The translations under genes and the position numbers were made by a program. 64,000 nucleotides of DNA from Corynebacterium camporealensis (lineage in GTDB: Bacteria; Actinomycetota; Actinomycetes; Mycobacteriales; Mycobacteriaceae): the NCBI RefSeq assembly GCF_000980815.1, contig NZ_CP011311.1, forward strand, positions 620,001-684,000, written 5' to 3'. Below the pieces are notes generated by a model that searched no databases, was not told the DNA's origin, and saw only the letters and a program-made list of their open reading frames with translations. Of this stretch, positions 44,115-52,689 are shown one piece after another; positions within the stretch are counted from its first letter, which is position 1; every line of letters starts with the position of its first letter.

Positions 44115-44831
44115 ATGTGGTCTCGTTTCTCACTGCGTTGGGGTCTACCCGCAGTGCTGTCTGCGAGCCTGCTGAGCAGCACCGTTGCTGTAGCCTCCCC
44201 GCCGGAGCAGACCGCCGAGACTCGCCAAGAAACCTGCGAGGTTGAACTCAACCCGCAAGAGCAGCAGTCCTACCAGGACGCCGCGACCGAGATTTACCAC
44301 CTCGCCGCTGAGCGCAAAGATGCGCTTGCCGAGTTCGAGGTCCTCCAGCCTGCCGACCTCGATTCCGCATTCAGCTTCTACTTTGATGCACCGACTGCCG
44401 ACTTTCCCTGGCAGCCGCGCGAAGTCGCCGTCGATAAAGGCCAAGGCGTTGTCACCGAACGCGCCATCCTGACCTACCTGCGTCACCTCTCTGAGGACTA
44501 CGCCTACGTCGTCGACGCAGCGCAGACCGGCGTACTTGCCGAGCGCACCGCCACCGAACCCATCGAAGGCGCCTTCCCCGAGCAATTCCCGGCCTATCAG
44601 CATGCCCTCGAGCGCAGCGCAGAGCTGAGCAACCGCGTCACCGCCCCGTGTGTCGAGGCGGCAGCTGAGGAAACCGCAGCCGGAGAAGCGGAAGCCGACG
44701 ACCACGGCATGCCTGCCGGCATCACCGCCGCACTCGCCACCGCGACCGCGATGCTGCTCGGCGTGACCGTAAGCGGCTGGACTTCTGTCGACTGGGCAGA
44801 AATCCTGAGCACCATCGGCCGCCTCGTCTAA
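44115..44831 (+). CDS. Secreted, C-terminally anchored protein of unknown function
   Basis: The 238-residue product has a signal peptide (LPAVLSASLLSSTVAVAS) and an acidic, mostly helical outer region of about 150 residues with Cys41 and one further cysteine (APCVEAA) that may pair. A C-terminal hydrophobic span follows (GITAALATATAMLLGVTVSG) and a short tail. Anchoring in the membrane with the bulk outside is likely. I recognise no domain. It stands alone after the secA1 terminator, and a convergent Rv3235-like gene follows. Confidence 0.7.
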   Translation: MWSRFSLRWGLPAVLSASLLSSTVAVASPPEQTAETRQETCEVELNPQEQQSYQDAATEIYHLAAERKDALAEFEVLQPADLDSAFSFYFDAPTADFPWQPREVAVDKGQGVVTERAILTYLRHLSEDYAYVVDAAQTGVLAERTATEPIEGAFPEQFPAYQHALERSAELSNRVTAPCVEAAAEETAAGEAEADDHGMPAGITAALATATAMLLGVTVSGWTSVDWAEILSTIGRLV

Positions 44832-44858
44832 ACCAGCGCCACGCCCTAGCGCGCCGCT

Positions 44859-45242
44859 TCACATCAGGCGAAAGCTGGTCAGCCGATCCTTGCCAAAAGT
44901 GCCCGTGAAGGCATGACTGTGCCTGCCAATTTGGGCTGATCCGAAGAATTCGCCACCGCCACGGGCGTGCAGGCTGCGCAATTCGCAGGGCACGCTGCGC
45001 AAGGAAGTGCCGTGCCCGCGTGACCAGGCCATCAAGTGCAGGCGAATGACGGGGTCGAAAGTCTCGCGGCGAATTTGGCGCAGTGGGCGAGCACCCGCGG
45101 CGACCTCGACGGCGATGCGGACGAGTGCGCGTGCTCTTTCCCGAATGCGCAAGTCTTCTTCGGTAGGCACGCGTTCATAACGAACTGGGTCAGCCGGCTG
45201 ATAAAGCTGCAAGTGGCTAAACCCCGGGATGGGAACATACAT
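44859..45242 (-). CDS. Rv3235-like (DUF6459) protein
   Basis: The 127-residue product shows VRIAVEVAAGARPLRQIRRE followed by a second beta/alpha part (CELRSLHARGGGEFFGSAQI). This is the pattern of a small actinobacterial family near secA1 (Rv3235 in M. tuberculosis). It has no known role; a nucleic-acid or ribosome link has not been shown. The ATG at 45242 is chosen because CAGGAGAG precedes it; an upstream ATG at 45314 lacks a ribosome site. Confidence 0.75.
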   Translation of the reverse strand: MYVPIPGFSHLQLYQPADPVRYERVPTEEDLRIRERARALVRIAVEVAAGARPLRQIRRETFDPVIRLHLMAWSRGHGTSLRSVPCELRSLHARGGGEFFGSAQIGRHSHAFTGTFGKDRLTSFRLM

Positions 45243-45411
45243 GGGCTCTCCTGAGCCCGGAAGAACAAAGCGACGCCCCCACATCATGACACAGCCCACA
45301 CGAGCTCGCAGCACAACTGTGAGTTTCCTGAAAGGGGTGGGCGCGCTGAAAAATTTTCTTCGATATACTCTCGGGGGTTATCTACACGAACAACGTAAAG
45401 GACAAGTGATT

Positions 45412-45822
45412 ATGCGCGGTCTGATCGTCGATTACGTCGGCGTACTCGATGGCACTGAAGAAGACGTCAAGCGCTGGCGCAGCCTCTTTGCCGCAGCCAA
45501 GGCTAACGGCGTGGCAACGGCCATTCTTTCCAACGACCCAGGCGGCCCGGACGCCGAGCCCATCCGCGAGTGGGAATACCGCGGCATCGTCGACGCGGTC
45601 ATCCTCTCCGGTGAGGTCGGAGCTGAAAAGCCGGAGCGCGCTGCATTCCAAGCAGCTGCCGATGCCATCGAGCTCCCTCTCAACGACTGCGTCATGGTCG
45701 ACGACGGCATCCTCAACGTCCGCGCCGCCGTGGACTTCGGCATGGTCGGTATTCTCTATACCGTCTTTGACCGCAGCAGCGTCGAGATCCAGGCTCTGTT
45801 TGATATCGAGGGCGAGTTCTAA
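45412..45822 (+). CDS. Small HAD-like hydrolase
   Basis: The 136-residue product has a HAD core reduced to essentials: VDYVGVLDG (nucleophile region), TAILSNDPGG, EVGAEKPERAAF (motif III lysine) and CVMVDDGILNVRAA (motif IV). No cap domain is present. The first aspartate is followed by Tyr-Val-Gly-Val rather than the usual DxDGT/V, so catalytic ability is uncertain. AAAGGACAAG precedes the ATG. The DUF6912 gene begins directly at the stop. Confidence 0.8.
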   Translation: MRGLIVDYVGVLDGTEEDVKRWRSLFAAAKANGVATAILSNDPGGPDAEPIREWEYRGIVDAVILSGEVGAEKPERAAFQAAADAIELPLNDCVMVDDGILNVRAAVDFGMVGILYTVFDRSSVEIQALFDIEGEF

Positions 45823-46332
45823 ATGGCACGCGTCTACCTGCCTGCCACCTTCGCCATGCTCACTGAGCTGCAGGAAACCGGCAAACTCCACGCCCGCTCG
45901 GGCTGGGGTTTCATGGTCACCCCGGCTCTGCGCGAGTTCTACACCGCCGGCGACGAAGAAGAAATCGCCTACGCGGCCTTCCTGGAAGCCTCCATGGCTT
46001 CGCTGCGTCTGCTCGCGATTGGCGATGAAGACAAGTTCCCCTACCGCCGCGTGGTCATCTCCGTCGATGTTCCGGACAAGAACGTCACCGCACGCCCGGA
46101 CATGGGTGAGCCGGTCGTCGCCCTGGAACCGGCAGCCATCGAGGTCGACGATGTCGCCGCCATCCACGTCGATATCGAGGAATCCGAAAAGGACACCGCC
46201 CGCGCCATCACCGCCATCGATACTGCGGACTTGGGCGATGAGGACGCAGAGCTGGCAGTTGGCGATGCCCTCGACAACTTCATGGCCTTCTACGACCCGA
46301 CTGAGCTGCCTTTCCTCATCGAACTGCTCTAG
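45823..46332 (+). CDS. DUF6912-type conserved actinobacterial protein
   Basis: The 169-residue product begins MARVYLPATFAMLTELQETG and has GFMVTPALREFYTAGDEEE and an acidic second half. Such proteins are conserved in actinobacteria with no assigned function; the DUF number is from memory. The ATG follows the HAD gene stop without a gap, so the two are coupled. The stop codon shares the palindrome CTAG with the convergent rsgA stop. Confidence 0.75.
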   Translation: MARVYLPATFAMLTELQETGKLHARSGWGFMVTPALREFYTAGDEEEIAYAAFLEASMASLRLLAIGDEDKFPYRRVVISVDVPDKNVTARPDMGEPVVALEPAAIEVDDVAAIHVDIEESEKDTARAITAIDTADLGDEDAELAVGDALDNFMAFYDPTELPFLIELL

Positions 46333-47327
46333 TTCTCCCAGTCGACGTTGGTGCGCAGCGCCGCCAGCAGGCGCCGCACCGCGTCCCGACGCCTAGCCGA
46401 GGCAGTATCTTCTTCAATCTCATCCAACCCGCACTCCGGGTCGGTTGGGGGACCGGCGTGCGTGCATCCACGCGGACAATTCTCCGTCGCTTCGGCCAGG
46501 TCCTCAAAGACGCCCAACACGGTATCTGCGTCCACGTGCGCCAGACCGAAAGAACGGATGCCCGGGGTATCAATCAACCAGCCATCCTCTAACGGCAGCG
46601 CCACGGATTGGGTCGAGGTGTGCCTGCCCTTGCCGACGGCCGAAACCTCACCGGTCTCGCGATCCGCATCGGGAATCAGGCGGTTGACCAGCGTCGATTT
46701 TCCCACTCCAGAATGCCCAATCAGGGCAGTCACATGGCCCTCAACAACCTTGGAGACTGCATCCAGCGAGTCATCCACGCCCGCAGTCACCACGGGCACA
46801 TCCAGATCGGCAAACTCCGCTGCGAAAGGTGCCGGGTCCGCCAGGTCCGTCTTGGTCAGGCACAGCACTGGCGAGACATTGCCCACGAACGCAGCAATCA
46901 GTGCGCGCTCCACAAACCCCGAGCGCGGCGGCGGATCCGCCACAGCCGTGACAATCAGCATCTGGTCAGCATTGGCCACCACGATGCGCTCATAAGGATC
47001 CGTATCATCCGCAGTACGCCGCAGTACCGACGTGCGCTCCGCAAGCTTAACGATGCGCCCGAGCGTATCCTTCTTACCCGACGTATCACCCACCACGCCC
47101 ACGCGGTCACCGACTTCGATGGGGGTGCGTCCCAGCTCGCGGGCGCGCATGGTGGTGACCACGGGACCATCGTCAAGTGCAACGCCCCAACGCCCGCGGT
47201 CTTTGGTAATCACCATGCCGAACTTGGCGTTTTTGTGCTTCGGGCGGTCCTTCGTACGCGGCCGCGAGCCCTTGCCGGGGCGCACGCGCACATCGGATTC
47301 GTCATAAGAGCGAAAGCTGCGAGCCAC
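46329..47327 (-). CDS. rsgA: Ribosome small-subunit-dependent GTPase RsgA
   Basis: The 332-residue circularly permuted GTPase has an OB-fold N-terminus, the G4 motif LTKTD, the P-loop GHSGVGKSTLVNRL and the G3 motif DTPG placed after it. A C-terminal zinc site follows (CPRGCTHAGPPTDPECG). It helps mature the 30S subunit. The start is GTG, two bases past the aroA stop, so it is translationally linked with aroA. Confidence 0.95.
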   Translation of the reverse strand: MARSFRSYDESDVRVRPGKGSRPRTKDRPKHKNAKFGMVITKDRGRWGVALDDGPVVTTMRARELGRTPIEVGDRVGVVGDTSGKKDTLGRIVKLAERTSVLRRTADDTDPYERIVVANADQMLIVTAVADPPPRSGFVERALIAAFVGNVSPVLCLTKTDLADPAPFAAEFADLDVPVVTAGVDDSLDAVSKVVEGHVTALIGHSGVGKSTLVNRLIPDADRETGEVSAVGKGRHTSTQSVALPLEDGWLIDTPGIRSFGLAHVDADTVLGVFEDLAEATENCPRGCTHAGPPTDPECGLDEIEEDTASARRRDAVRRLLAALRTNVDWEN

Positions 47328-47328
47328 G

Positions 47329-48585
47329 CTACTTCGCCTCCAACATTTCAGTCCACAGGTCCGCAAAGCCCGGCAGCGTCTTCGCGGTCGTGGCGATGTT
47401 TTCAACCTCCACGCCCTCGACGCGCAGACCAATAATCGCACCGGCAGTCGCCATGCGATGGTCGTGGTAGGTATGCCACGTCCCGCCCTGCAGTGGGGCC
47501 GGTTCGATGTAGAGCCCATCGTCGAGCTCAGTGACCTTACCGCCAAGCCCGTTAATCTCCGCAGCCAGCGCCTTTAGGCGATCCGTTTCGTGTCCGCGCA
47601 GATGCGCGATGCCATAAAGCTTCGACGGGGTCTCCGCGAGCGCACACAGCGCCGCAACGGTCGGGGTGAGTTCCCCAATCGGGCCCATATCCCGCTCGAT
47701 GCCCTGCAGCGCACCGCCACCATGGACCGCCACACTGCCGTCGGCGCGCGAGACCTCCACGCCCATCTCCGAGAGAATCGCGCGAATCTCATCGCCAGGC
47801 TGGGTGGTGGAATCCGGCCAATCCTGAATCGCCACCGTGCCGCCAGCCACCGCAGCAGCAGCCAAGAATGGTGTGGCGTTGGACAAGTCCGGTTCAATCT
47901 TCCACTCGCGCGCGGCAATTGGGCCAGGATGCACGGTCCAGCGGTTCTCACCGGACTCGACGCGCACGCCGGCGTCTTCCAGCATCGCCAGGGTCATCTC
48001 GATGTGCGGCAAAGAGGGGAGTGGTCCGCCCTCGTGGCGCACGGTAATGCCCTTCCGGTAACGCGGCGCCGACAACAACAGCCCCGAGACAAACTGCGAC
48101 GACCCCGAGGCATCAATGGTGACCTCGCCGCCCTCCGGAACCTGGGAGGAGCGCAGGTCGAAAGGCAAGCTATCGCCGTCGACGTCCACGCCGAGGTCGC
48201 GCAGTCCGCCCAAGATGGCGCCCATGGGGCGGGCGTAGGCTTGTTTGTCGCCGTCGACGTGGACGGGGCCATCGGCAAGCGCTGCTAAAGGCGGAAGGAA
48301 ACGCATGACCGTACCGGCCAGGCCACAGTCAATGGAAGCCCCATGCAGCGGGCCCGGGGTGATGTGCACGGTGTCACCGTCGTGCTCCACGCCGATGCCC
48401 ATGGCCTGCAGGGCTGCCTCCATCAGTTCGGTATCGCGGGACTTTAAGGCGCCGGTGATGGTGGAGGGGCCATCGGCAAGCGCGGCTAGGATGTAGGCGC
48501 GATTGGTCATCGACTTGGAGCCGGGAACGCGCATTTCCCAGCTTAAAGGCCTCGTTGCTACCGGTGCGGACCACAGATCAGACAT
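47329..48585 (-). CDS. aroA: 3-Phosphoshikimate 1-carboxyvinyltransferase (EPSP synthase)
   Basis: The 418-residue enzyme has the substrate motif [20 protein letters not shown], the PEP-site stretch [19 protein letters not shown], and the C-terminal [13 protein letters not shown] motif. It joins shikimate-3-phosphate and PEP in aromatic amino-acid synthesis. In-frame ATGs at 48594 and 48606 upstream are possible; 48585 is taken because it leaves the divergent SRAP gene free. It is followed by rsgA. Confidence 0.95.
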   Translation of the reverse strand: MSDLWSAPVATRPLSWEMRVPGSKSMTNRAYILAALADGPSTITGALKSRDTELMEAALQAMGIGVEHDGDTVHITPGPLHGASIDCGLAGTVMRFLPPLAALADGPVHVDGDKQAYARPMGAILGGLRDLGVDVDGDSLPFDLRSSQVPEGGEVTIDASGSSQFVSGLLLSAPRYRKGITVRHEGGPLPSLPHIEMTLAMLEDAGVRVESGENRWTVHPGPIAAREWKIEPDLSNATPFLAAAAVAGGTVAIQDWPDSTTQPGDEIRAILSEMGVEVSRADGSVAVHGGGALQGIERDMGPIGELTPTVAALCALAETPSKLYGIAHLRGHETDRLKALAAEINGLGGKVTELDDGLYIEPAPLQGGTWHTYHDHRMATAGAIIGLRVEGVEVENIATTAKTLPGFADLWTEMLEAK

Positions 48586-48604
48586 GTAGTCCATAATAGG
48601 GATC

Positions 48605-49249
48605 ATGTGCGGAAGATTTGTATTGTTCAGCGAGTCGCTTCTCGATGCCGTCGGCGACCTGCCCGGCATCACCGAAACACACGCCCCCGACGGCCTGCCG
48701 GGACCGCGCTACAACATCGCGCCTACCCAGATGGTCGCGGTGGTGCGCGTGCAGGAATCGCTCGCCCAAGTCGACCCCGCGCGCTGGGGGCTGATTCCGC
48801 AGTGGAAGAAGGACCTTGATGGTCCGCCGCTGTTTAATGCCCGCGCTGAAACCGTGGCGTCCAAGCCTTCCTTCCGTGCGGCGTTTAAGAACCAGCGCTG
48901 CCTGATTCCGCTGGATGGCTACTACGAGTGGCACAAAGACGACGACGGCGGCAAGACCCCGCACTTTGTGCAACACGACGGCATGCTGTGGGCTGCGGGC
49001 CTGTGGGAGACCGGCCTGGACCGGTTGTCGGCGACCATGGTGACCACCGAGGCAACCGAGGAAATGGCCTGGCTGCACGGTCGATTGCCGCTGTTTCTGC
49101 AGCCGGCTGAGGTCCGCACTTGGCTGGAGGGCACGCCTGACGATGCCGCCACGTTGCTCGAGCCTTCCCGCCTGCGGGGCTTTCAGACCCGGTCGGTGGA
49201 CAAGGCCGTGGGCAACGTGCGTAACGATTACCCCGAGTTGATTGCCTAG
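48605..49249 (+). CDS. SOS response-associated (SRAP/YedK) protein
   Basis: The 214-residue product starts Met-Cys-Gly-Arg-Phe, placing the catalytic Cys2 at the N-terminus after Met removal. It shows [15 protein letters not shown] and [12 protein letters not shown], the Glu and Asn positions of the active site. SRAP proteins form a stable thiazolidine link to abasic sites in single-stranded DNA and protect them. It is divergent from aroA. Confidence 0.95.
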   Translation: MCGRFVLFSESLLDAVGDLPGITETHAPDGLPGPRYNIAPTQMVAVVRVQESLAQVDPARWGLIPQWKKDLDGPPLFNARAETVASKPSFRAAFKNQRCLIPLDGYYEWHKDDDGGKTPHFVQHDGMLWAAGLWETGLDRLSATMVTTEATEEMAWLHGRLPLFLQPAEVRTWLEGTPDDAATLLEPSRLRGFQTRSVDKAVGNVRNDYPELIA

Positions 49250-49283
49250 AATGGTTAGGACTCAACAAGCAAGGAGTGTGTCG

Positions 49284-49856
49284 ATGGCAGCCTCATTTGA
49301 GGAACAAGCCCTGCCGCTGCTGGACCAGCTCTACGGCGGCGCGCTGCGCATGACGCGTAATCCGCAAGACGCGGAAGATTTAGTGCAAGAAACCTACCTC
49401 AAGGCTTTCAAGGCCTTTGATTCCTTCAAGCAGGGCACCAACTTGAAGGCGTGGCTGTATCGCATCATGACCAATACCTATATCAACTCCTATCGCAAGG
49501 CTAAGCGGCGCCCGACGGAGTCGTCGGCGGATGAGTTGAGCGATTTTCAGCTCTATACGACCTCCGGCCACGACTCCACGGGCTTGGAATCCGCTGAGGT
49601 CGCCGCGTTGAAATCCATCCCGGATGACACGATTTCCGATGCCGTCAACGACCTTCCCGAGGACTACCGCATGGTCGTCTACTACGCCGATGTCGAGGGA
49701 TTGGCTTACAAAGAAATCGCCGAAATCATGGGCACTCCGCTCGGAACCGTGATGTCGAGGCTGCATCGGGGAAGAAAATTGCTCCGAAAAGCGTTGAAGG
49801 ACGTAGCGAGAGAACAAGGCATCGGTTTGAACCATCCCGATATGGAGGCGGAATAA
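49284..49856 (+). CDS. sigH: ECF sigma factor SigH
   Basis: The 190-residue sigma factor has region 2 ([20 protein letters not shown], then [18 protein letters not shown]) and region 4 ([40 protein letters not shown]). Its place beside rshA and whcE matches SigH, the oxidative/heat-stress regulator in corynebacteria. AAGGAGTG precedes the ATG at 49284. The stop overlaps the rshA start by one base. Confidence 0.95.
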   Translation: MAASFEEQALPLLDQLYGGALRMTRNPQDAEDLVQETYLKAFKAFDSFKQGTNLKAWLYRIMTNTYINSYRKAKRRPTESSADELSDFQLYTTSGHDSTGLESAEVAALKSIPDDTISDAVNDLPEDYRMVVYYADVEGLAYKEIAEIMGTPLGTVMSRLHRGRKLLRKALKDVAREQGIGLNHPDMEAE

Positions 49857-50122
49857 TGACCTGTGAGCATGGAAACTGCAACTGCAGCCAGGCTGAGGTG
49901 GAGGCCTTGATTTGCGAGCTTTTCGATGACTGCCTCGACCCCGCCCGCGCCCGCGCCATCCGCCTGCGGCTATCCGAGTGTGCCGCCTGCGACGAGCGGC
50001 TTCGCGACGAAGAGTTCATCCGCCAGCACGTCAAGAAGTGTTGCTCCAATCAGCCGGCACCGCCTACCCTCCGCGAGCGCATTACCGTCCAAATTCGTAT
50101 GACGCGCCGCACCTACCGCTAG
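49856..50122 (+). CDS. rshA: Anti-sigma factor RshA
   Basis: The 88-residue product is rich in cysteine. The zinc-associated anti-sigma core is recognisable as SECAACDERL with Cys42 and Cys45, but the histidine expected four residues before Cys42 is Arg38. Extra cysteines occur at the N-terminus (CEHGNCNC, including His5) and near residues 61-62 (KKCC). RshA holds SigH until thiol oxidation. The metal site may use other residues here. It starts at the last base of sigH. Confidence 0.88.
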   Translation: MTCEHGNCNCSQAEVEALICELFDDCLDPARARAIRLRLSECAACDERLRDEEFIRQHVKKCCSNQPAPPTLRERITVQIRMTRRTYR

Positions 50123-50218
50123 TTTGCCGCGGCCAATAACCTGGGCTTTTGCAAAGTTATCCACAGGCTAAAAATTTTCTCTAGCGGGCCTTGACATCCT
50201 CCGCTTAGCGTTAAAGGC

Positions 50219-51178
50219 ATGAACAAATTAGATGCCTTAGCTCAAGCGTTTACCGCGCCCATGGAGACACTCTCCGAGGTCGCGGCGCTGACGAATGCGC
50301 ATCTCCAAATGCTGGGTTTCCCGCGGAAGTTCTCCCGCGAGCTGCTCACGCTGTCCGATATTTACTTCGGCGAAACCCCCTACACCCAGCTCCAGGCCAA
50401 GTCCCGCAATACCCCGCATGACCTCTCCACCTTGCTGGAGATGGAGAAGAAAGCCAGCCGGATAAAGAAGCACGTGGATCGCTACAAGTTCCGCATCGCG
50501 TGTGCTGACGTACCAGCTAGCAAGATTGGGCAGGTGGCCAAGGAATTCATGGACCCGCCTAAGCCACCAGAAGAGGGCACCGCTTTGACGCGCTCCAAGA
50601 CGGACAGGTGGACCTACCGTTTGACTGGCGATTCTGAGCTAATTGCTCAAGTTCGCGATATGTTCCCCACCATCGACTCCGTCAGAGAATTCTTGCGCAC
50701 TGGCAAAGTCAACGGCACTGCTGTAACCACCCATGTGGTGATCAACCTGGACGAGCTGGACAAGATTGTCGATGGTCAAGGCGACGACATCGTTCTACAA
50801 ATGACCAACGGTGCCAAAATCACCGGCGCCCAGCTTGTGCAGCAGATGTTTACCGATCACGGCTACGCCACCCTCATTCATCCCGTCGAGGGCCCGGTCA
50901 ACCTCTATCGCACGCAACGAAGCGCAAGTTTCAAGCAAAGAACCATGGCGAAGGCGGAAAACCCGGTCTGTCCGTGGATACATTGCCTCAAAGGTGCGGA
51001 TGAGTGTCAGGTTCACCACATAGTGGCCTGGAAATACGGCGGAGAAACCAACGCCTCAAATCTCACTACAGCGTGTGACCATCACAACGGAAGAAATGAT
51101 GATGGTAATGAACGAAGAAACGGCAAACTTCTAAGAATTAGAGGCAAAGTCGAATGGGTCCCACCCTGGGCATACTGA
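50219..51178 (+). CDS. HNH endonuclease domain protein
   Basis: The 319-residue product has a helical N-terminal part related to the DUF222-type proteins common in actinobacteria. Its C-terminal HNH nuclease motif is complete: CPWIHC as zinc pair, CQVHHIVAWKYGGETNASNL for His-His and Asn, and CDHHNGRND for the last ligands. It is longer on the helical side than free HNH nucleases. The last 80 codons use AGA/AGG and AT-rich codons, unlike neighbours. It interrupts the sigH-rshA-whcE neighbourhood, so recent arrival is likely. Confidence 0.82.
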   Translation: MNKLDALAQAFTAPMETLSEVAALTNAHLQMLGFPRKFSRELLTLSDIYFGETPYTQLQAKSRNTPHDLSTLLEMEKKASRIKKHVDRYKFRIACADVPASKIGQVAKEFMDPPKPPEEGTALTRSKTDRWTYRLTGDSELIAQVRDMFPTIDSVREFLRTGKVNGTAVTTHVVINLDELDKIVDGQGDDIVLQMTNGAKITGAQLVQQMFTDHGYATLIHPVEGPVNLYRTQRSASFKQRTMAKAENPVCPWIHCLKGADECQVHHIVAWKYGGETNASNLTTACDHHNGRNDDGNERRNGKLLRIRGKVEWVPPWAY

Positions 51179-51246
51179 AGCAGGCCCACGTATTACTAGG
51201 AACCCCTAGGCAGTTCCGTATGCCATAACCCCCCAACAGACGCTGA

Positions 51247-51268
51247 AAGCCCGGCAACTACCGGGCTT
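51247..51268. terminator. Hairpin after the HNH gene
   Basis: AAGCCCGG pairs perfectly with CCGGGCTT around six bases. Short T/A stretches flank it, so it can serve either strand. Confidence 0.65.
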
Positions 51269-51305
51269 GTCGGTGATCCCAGAATCGGTGGACCCTAGGC
51301 GTGCG

Positions 51306-51337
51306 AAACCCGCCCTCGGAAAATCCGGGGCGGGCTT
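51306..51337 (-). terminator. Terminator of bL37
   Basis: On the minus strand AAAGCCCGCCCCGGA and TCCGAGGGCGGGTTT form a stem with two small bulges, ending in TTT. It lies 13 bases past the bL37 stop. Confidence 0.75.
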
Positions 51338-51349
51338 TCAGCATCTGTC

Positions 51350-51424
51350 TTATGCGTTAGGACGCTTACCGCGGTTAGCGGACTTCTTACGGCGATCCTT
51401 GCGCTTACGACCACGCTTGCTCAT
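51350..51424 (-). CDS. 50S ribosomal protein bL37
   Basis: This is a 24-residue, highly basic peptide beginning MSKRGRKRKDRRKK and ending GKRPNA. Arg/Lys make up more than half of it. AAGGAGTACCCA before the ATG is a near-ideal ribosome site. It matches the tiny actinobacterial ribosomal protein bL37, seen in mycobacterial ribosome structures. It is easily missed because of its length. A terminator follows. Confidence 0.9.
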   Translation of the reverse strand: MSKRGRKRKDRRKKSANRGKRPNA

Positions 51425-51503
51425 TGGGTACTCCTTCGTTGAGGGTAAATGAACTGCACTTAACCTTAGCGGCACGGGATGCCGTGGCGGAAATCGGGGT
51501 GGT

Positions 51504-51764
51504 TTAGGCGGTCACGCGAGCGCGACCACGGCCGCGGTTGCGACGACGCTTGAGAGCGCGACGCTCTTCTTCAGACAGGCCGCCCCACACGCCGGCATCC
51601 TGGCCGGACTCGAGGGCCCACTTCAGGCACTGGGTAGCAACCGGGCAACGGTTGCAGACCAGCTTGGCCTTAGCAATCTGGGTCAGGGCAGGGCCGGAGT
51701 TACCGACCGGGAAAAACAGCTCGGGGTCTTCATCGCGGCAAACAGCTTCGTGGCGCCAATCCAT
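51504..51764 (-). CDS. whcE: WhiB-family regulator WhcE (WhiB1 type)
   Basis: The 86-residue product has cluster cysteines Cys9, 37, 40 and 46, the turn GVWGG and a basic tail KRRRNRGRGRARVTA. WhcE in C. glutamicum lies next to sigH-rshA and supports the oxidative-stress response; WhiB1 of mycobacteria is a nitric-oxide-sensing, essential counterpart. AGGAGATTT precedes the ATG. bL37 follows 79 bases downstream in the same sense. The upstream gap carries two perfect inverted repeats. Confidence 0.93.
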   Translation of the reverse strand: MDWRHEAVCRDEDPELFFPVGNSGPALTQIAKAKLVCNRCPVATQCLKWALESGQDAGVWGGLSEEERRALKRRRNRGRGRARVTA

Positions 51765-51906
51765 CTTTGAAATCTCCTAACAAATTTTCGACAGCAGTAC
51801 ACACCGATGCGCATAAAGCGCAACAGTGAAAAAGGGGACAGGTAACCGGTCTGCAAGCAGTGGGGTCTGGGGTGACCGCGTCGATGCCGCCATGGTTTAC
51901 CTGGCG

Positions 51907-51950
51907 TTAACTCGAAGTTTGCTCCGAGTTAAGAGCTGGTTAAACAGCTC
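51907..51950. promoter_or_regulatory. Two adjacent perfect inverted repeats upstream of whcE
   Basis: TTAACTCG-N10-CGAGTTAA (51907-51932) is followed directly by GAGCTG-N6-CAGCTC (51933-51950). They lie 143-186 bases upstream of whcE and 300 upstream of the divergent membrane-protein gene. The remainder of the 487-base gap 51765-52251 shows no gene. The palindromes could be operators or form RNA hairpins in the whcE leader. Confidence 0.55.
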
Positions 51951-52251
51951 GTCGTTTTCGCTACTCAAGAATCATGACATGTTTACTTAGCCTGCGCTAG
52001 GGTTAAAGCCTAAAATGTGAGCAACAACACCCCTATTTTTTCTTTTGGCGCGGATCTTGCGGGGCCTTTTCAGGACTTCCACAGGTGACAAAGTGGGTGT
52101 GAGCTTGCTGTTTAGCAAAAAGCTAGTGAGTGTGGCTGCTGCGTTAGCGTCAAATCCGAGAAATTCGATTGCCCCCGTGTTCTACGCCACGTGTAGAGAG
52201 ACATTCCCCGATGGGTTAAACAATTGTCTTTGCCTAGGTAAACTCACACGA

Positions 52252-52689
52252 GTGTCTACGACGAATCAGCCTCCAGCCTCTGCCCGCGCACCCTGGTCTG
52301 TGTGGATGGCCTCGCTTATCGCCATCGCTCAGTCCCTCGTGGTGATTACTTTTGGCATCTTTTTGGTCGTGCGCGACATCAACGATGCAGATAACCCCTC
52401 GATGGTCTCGTCGACTGACGTCGCTTCCCACGTGGGTACTGGTACGGCCGTCTTTATCTTCATCATCTTCGGCTTCGTTATCGCCGGTGCGATTGCTTTC
52501 TTGCTGGGCAAGCGCTGGGGCCGTGGCGCCATCGTGCTGGTGGAGTTCATCCTTATCCCCAGCTCTTTCCAGATGATGTCCGGCGGTAGCATTTACCTCG
52601 GTATTCTCACCTTGGTCACCGCCGTCATCACGCTGTATCTGATGATGTTCTCCAAAGACACTGCCGCATGGGCGGAGATGAACTTTTAG
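52252..52689 (+). CDS. Four-span membrane protein of unknown function
   Basis: The 145-residue product has four hydrophobic spans (SLIAIAQSLVVITFGIFLVV, AVFIFIIFGFVIAGAIAFLL, two more) with short loops. TAAACT at 52239-52244 ends seven bases before the GTG, and TTAAAC stands 17 bases further up. The mRNA is therefore probably leaderless, which explains the lack of a ribosome site. An earlier in-frame start at 52045 would add a segment without protein-like character. Its stop overlaps that of the convergent Rv3212-like gene. Confidence 0.65.
   Translation: MSTTNQPPASARAPWSVWMASLIAIAQSLVVITFGIFLVVRDINDADNPSMVSSTDVASHVGTGTAVFIFIIFGFVIAGAIAFLLGKRWGRGAIVLVEFILIPSSFQMMSGGSIYLGILTLVTAVITLYLMMFSKDTAAWAEMNF

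Noticed and set aside
49585..49612. GGAAT ... GTT pair inside sigH as a SigH-type promoter for rshA
   Set aside because: The spacer is about two bases shorter than expected and such pairs are frequent by chance in this sequence.
52045..52251. N-terminal extension of the four-span membrane protein
   Set aside because: The extension is not membrane- or domain-like and has no ribosome site; a leaderless start at 52252 fits the -10 box better.
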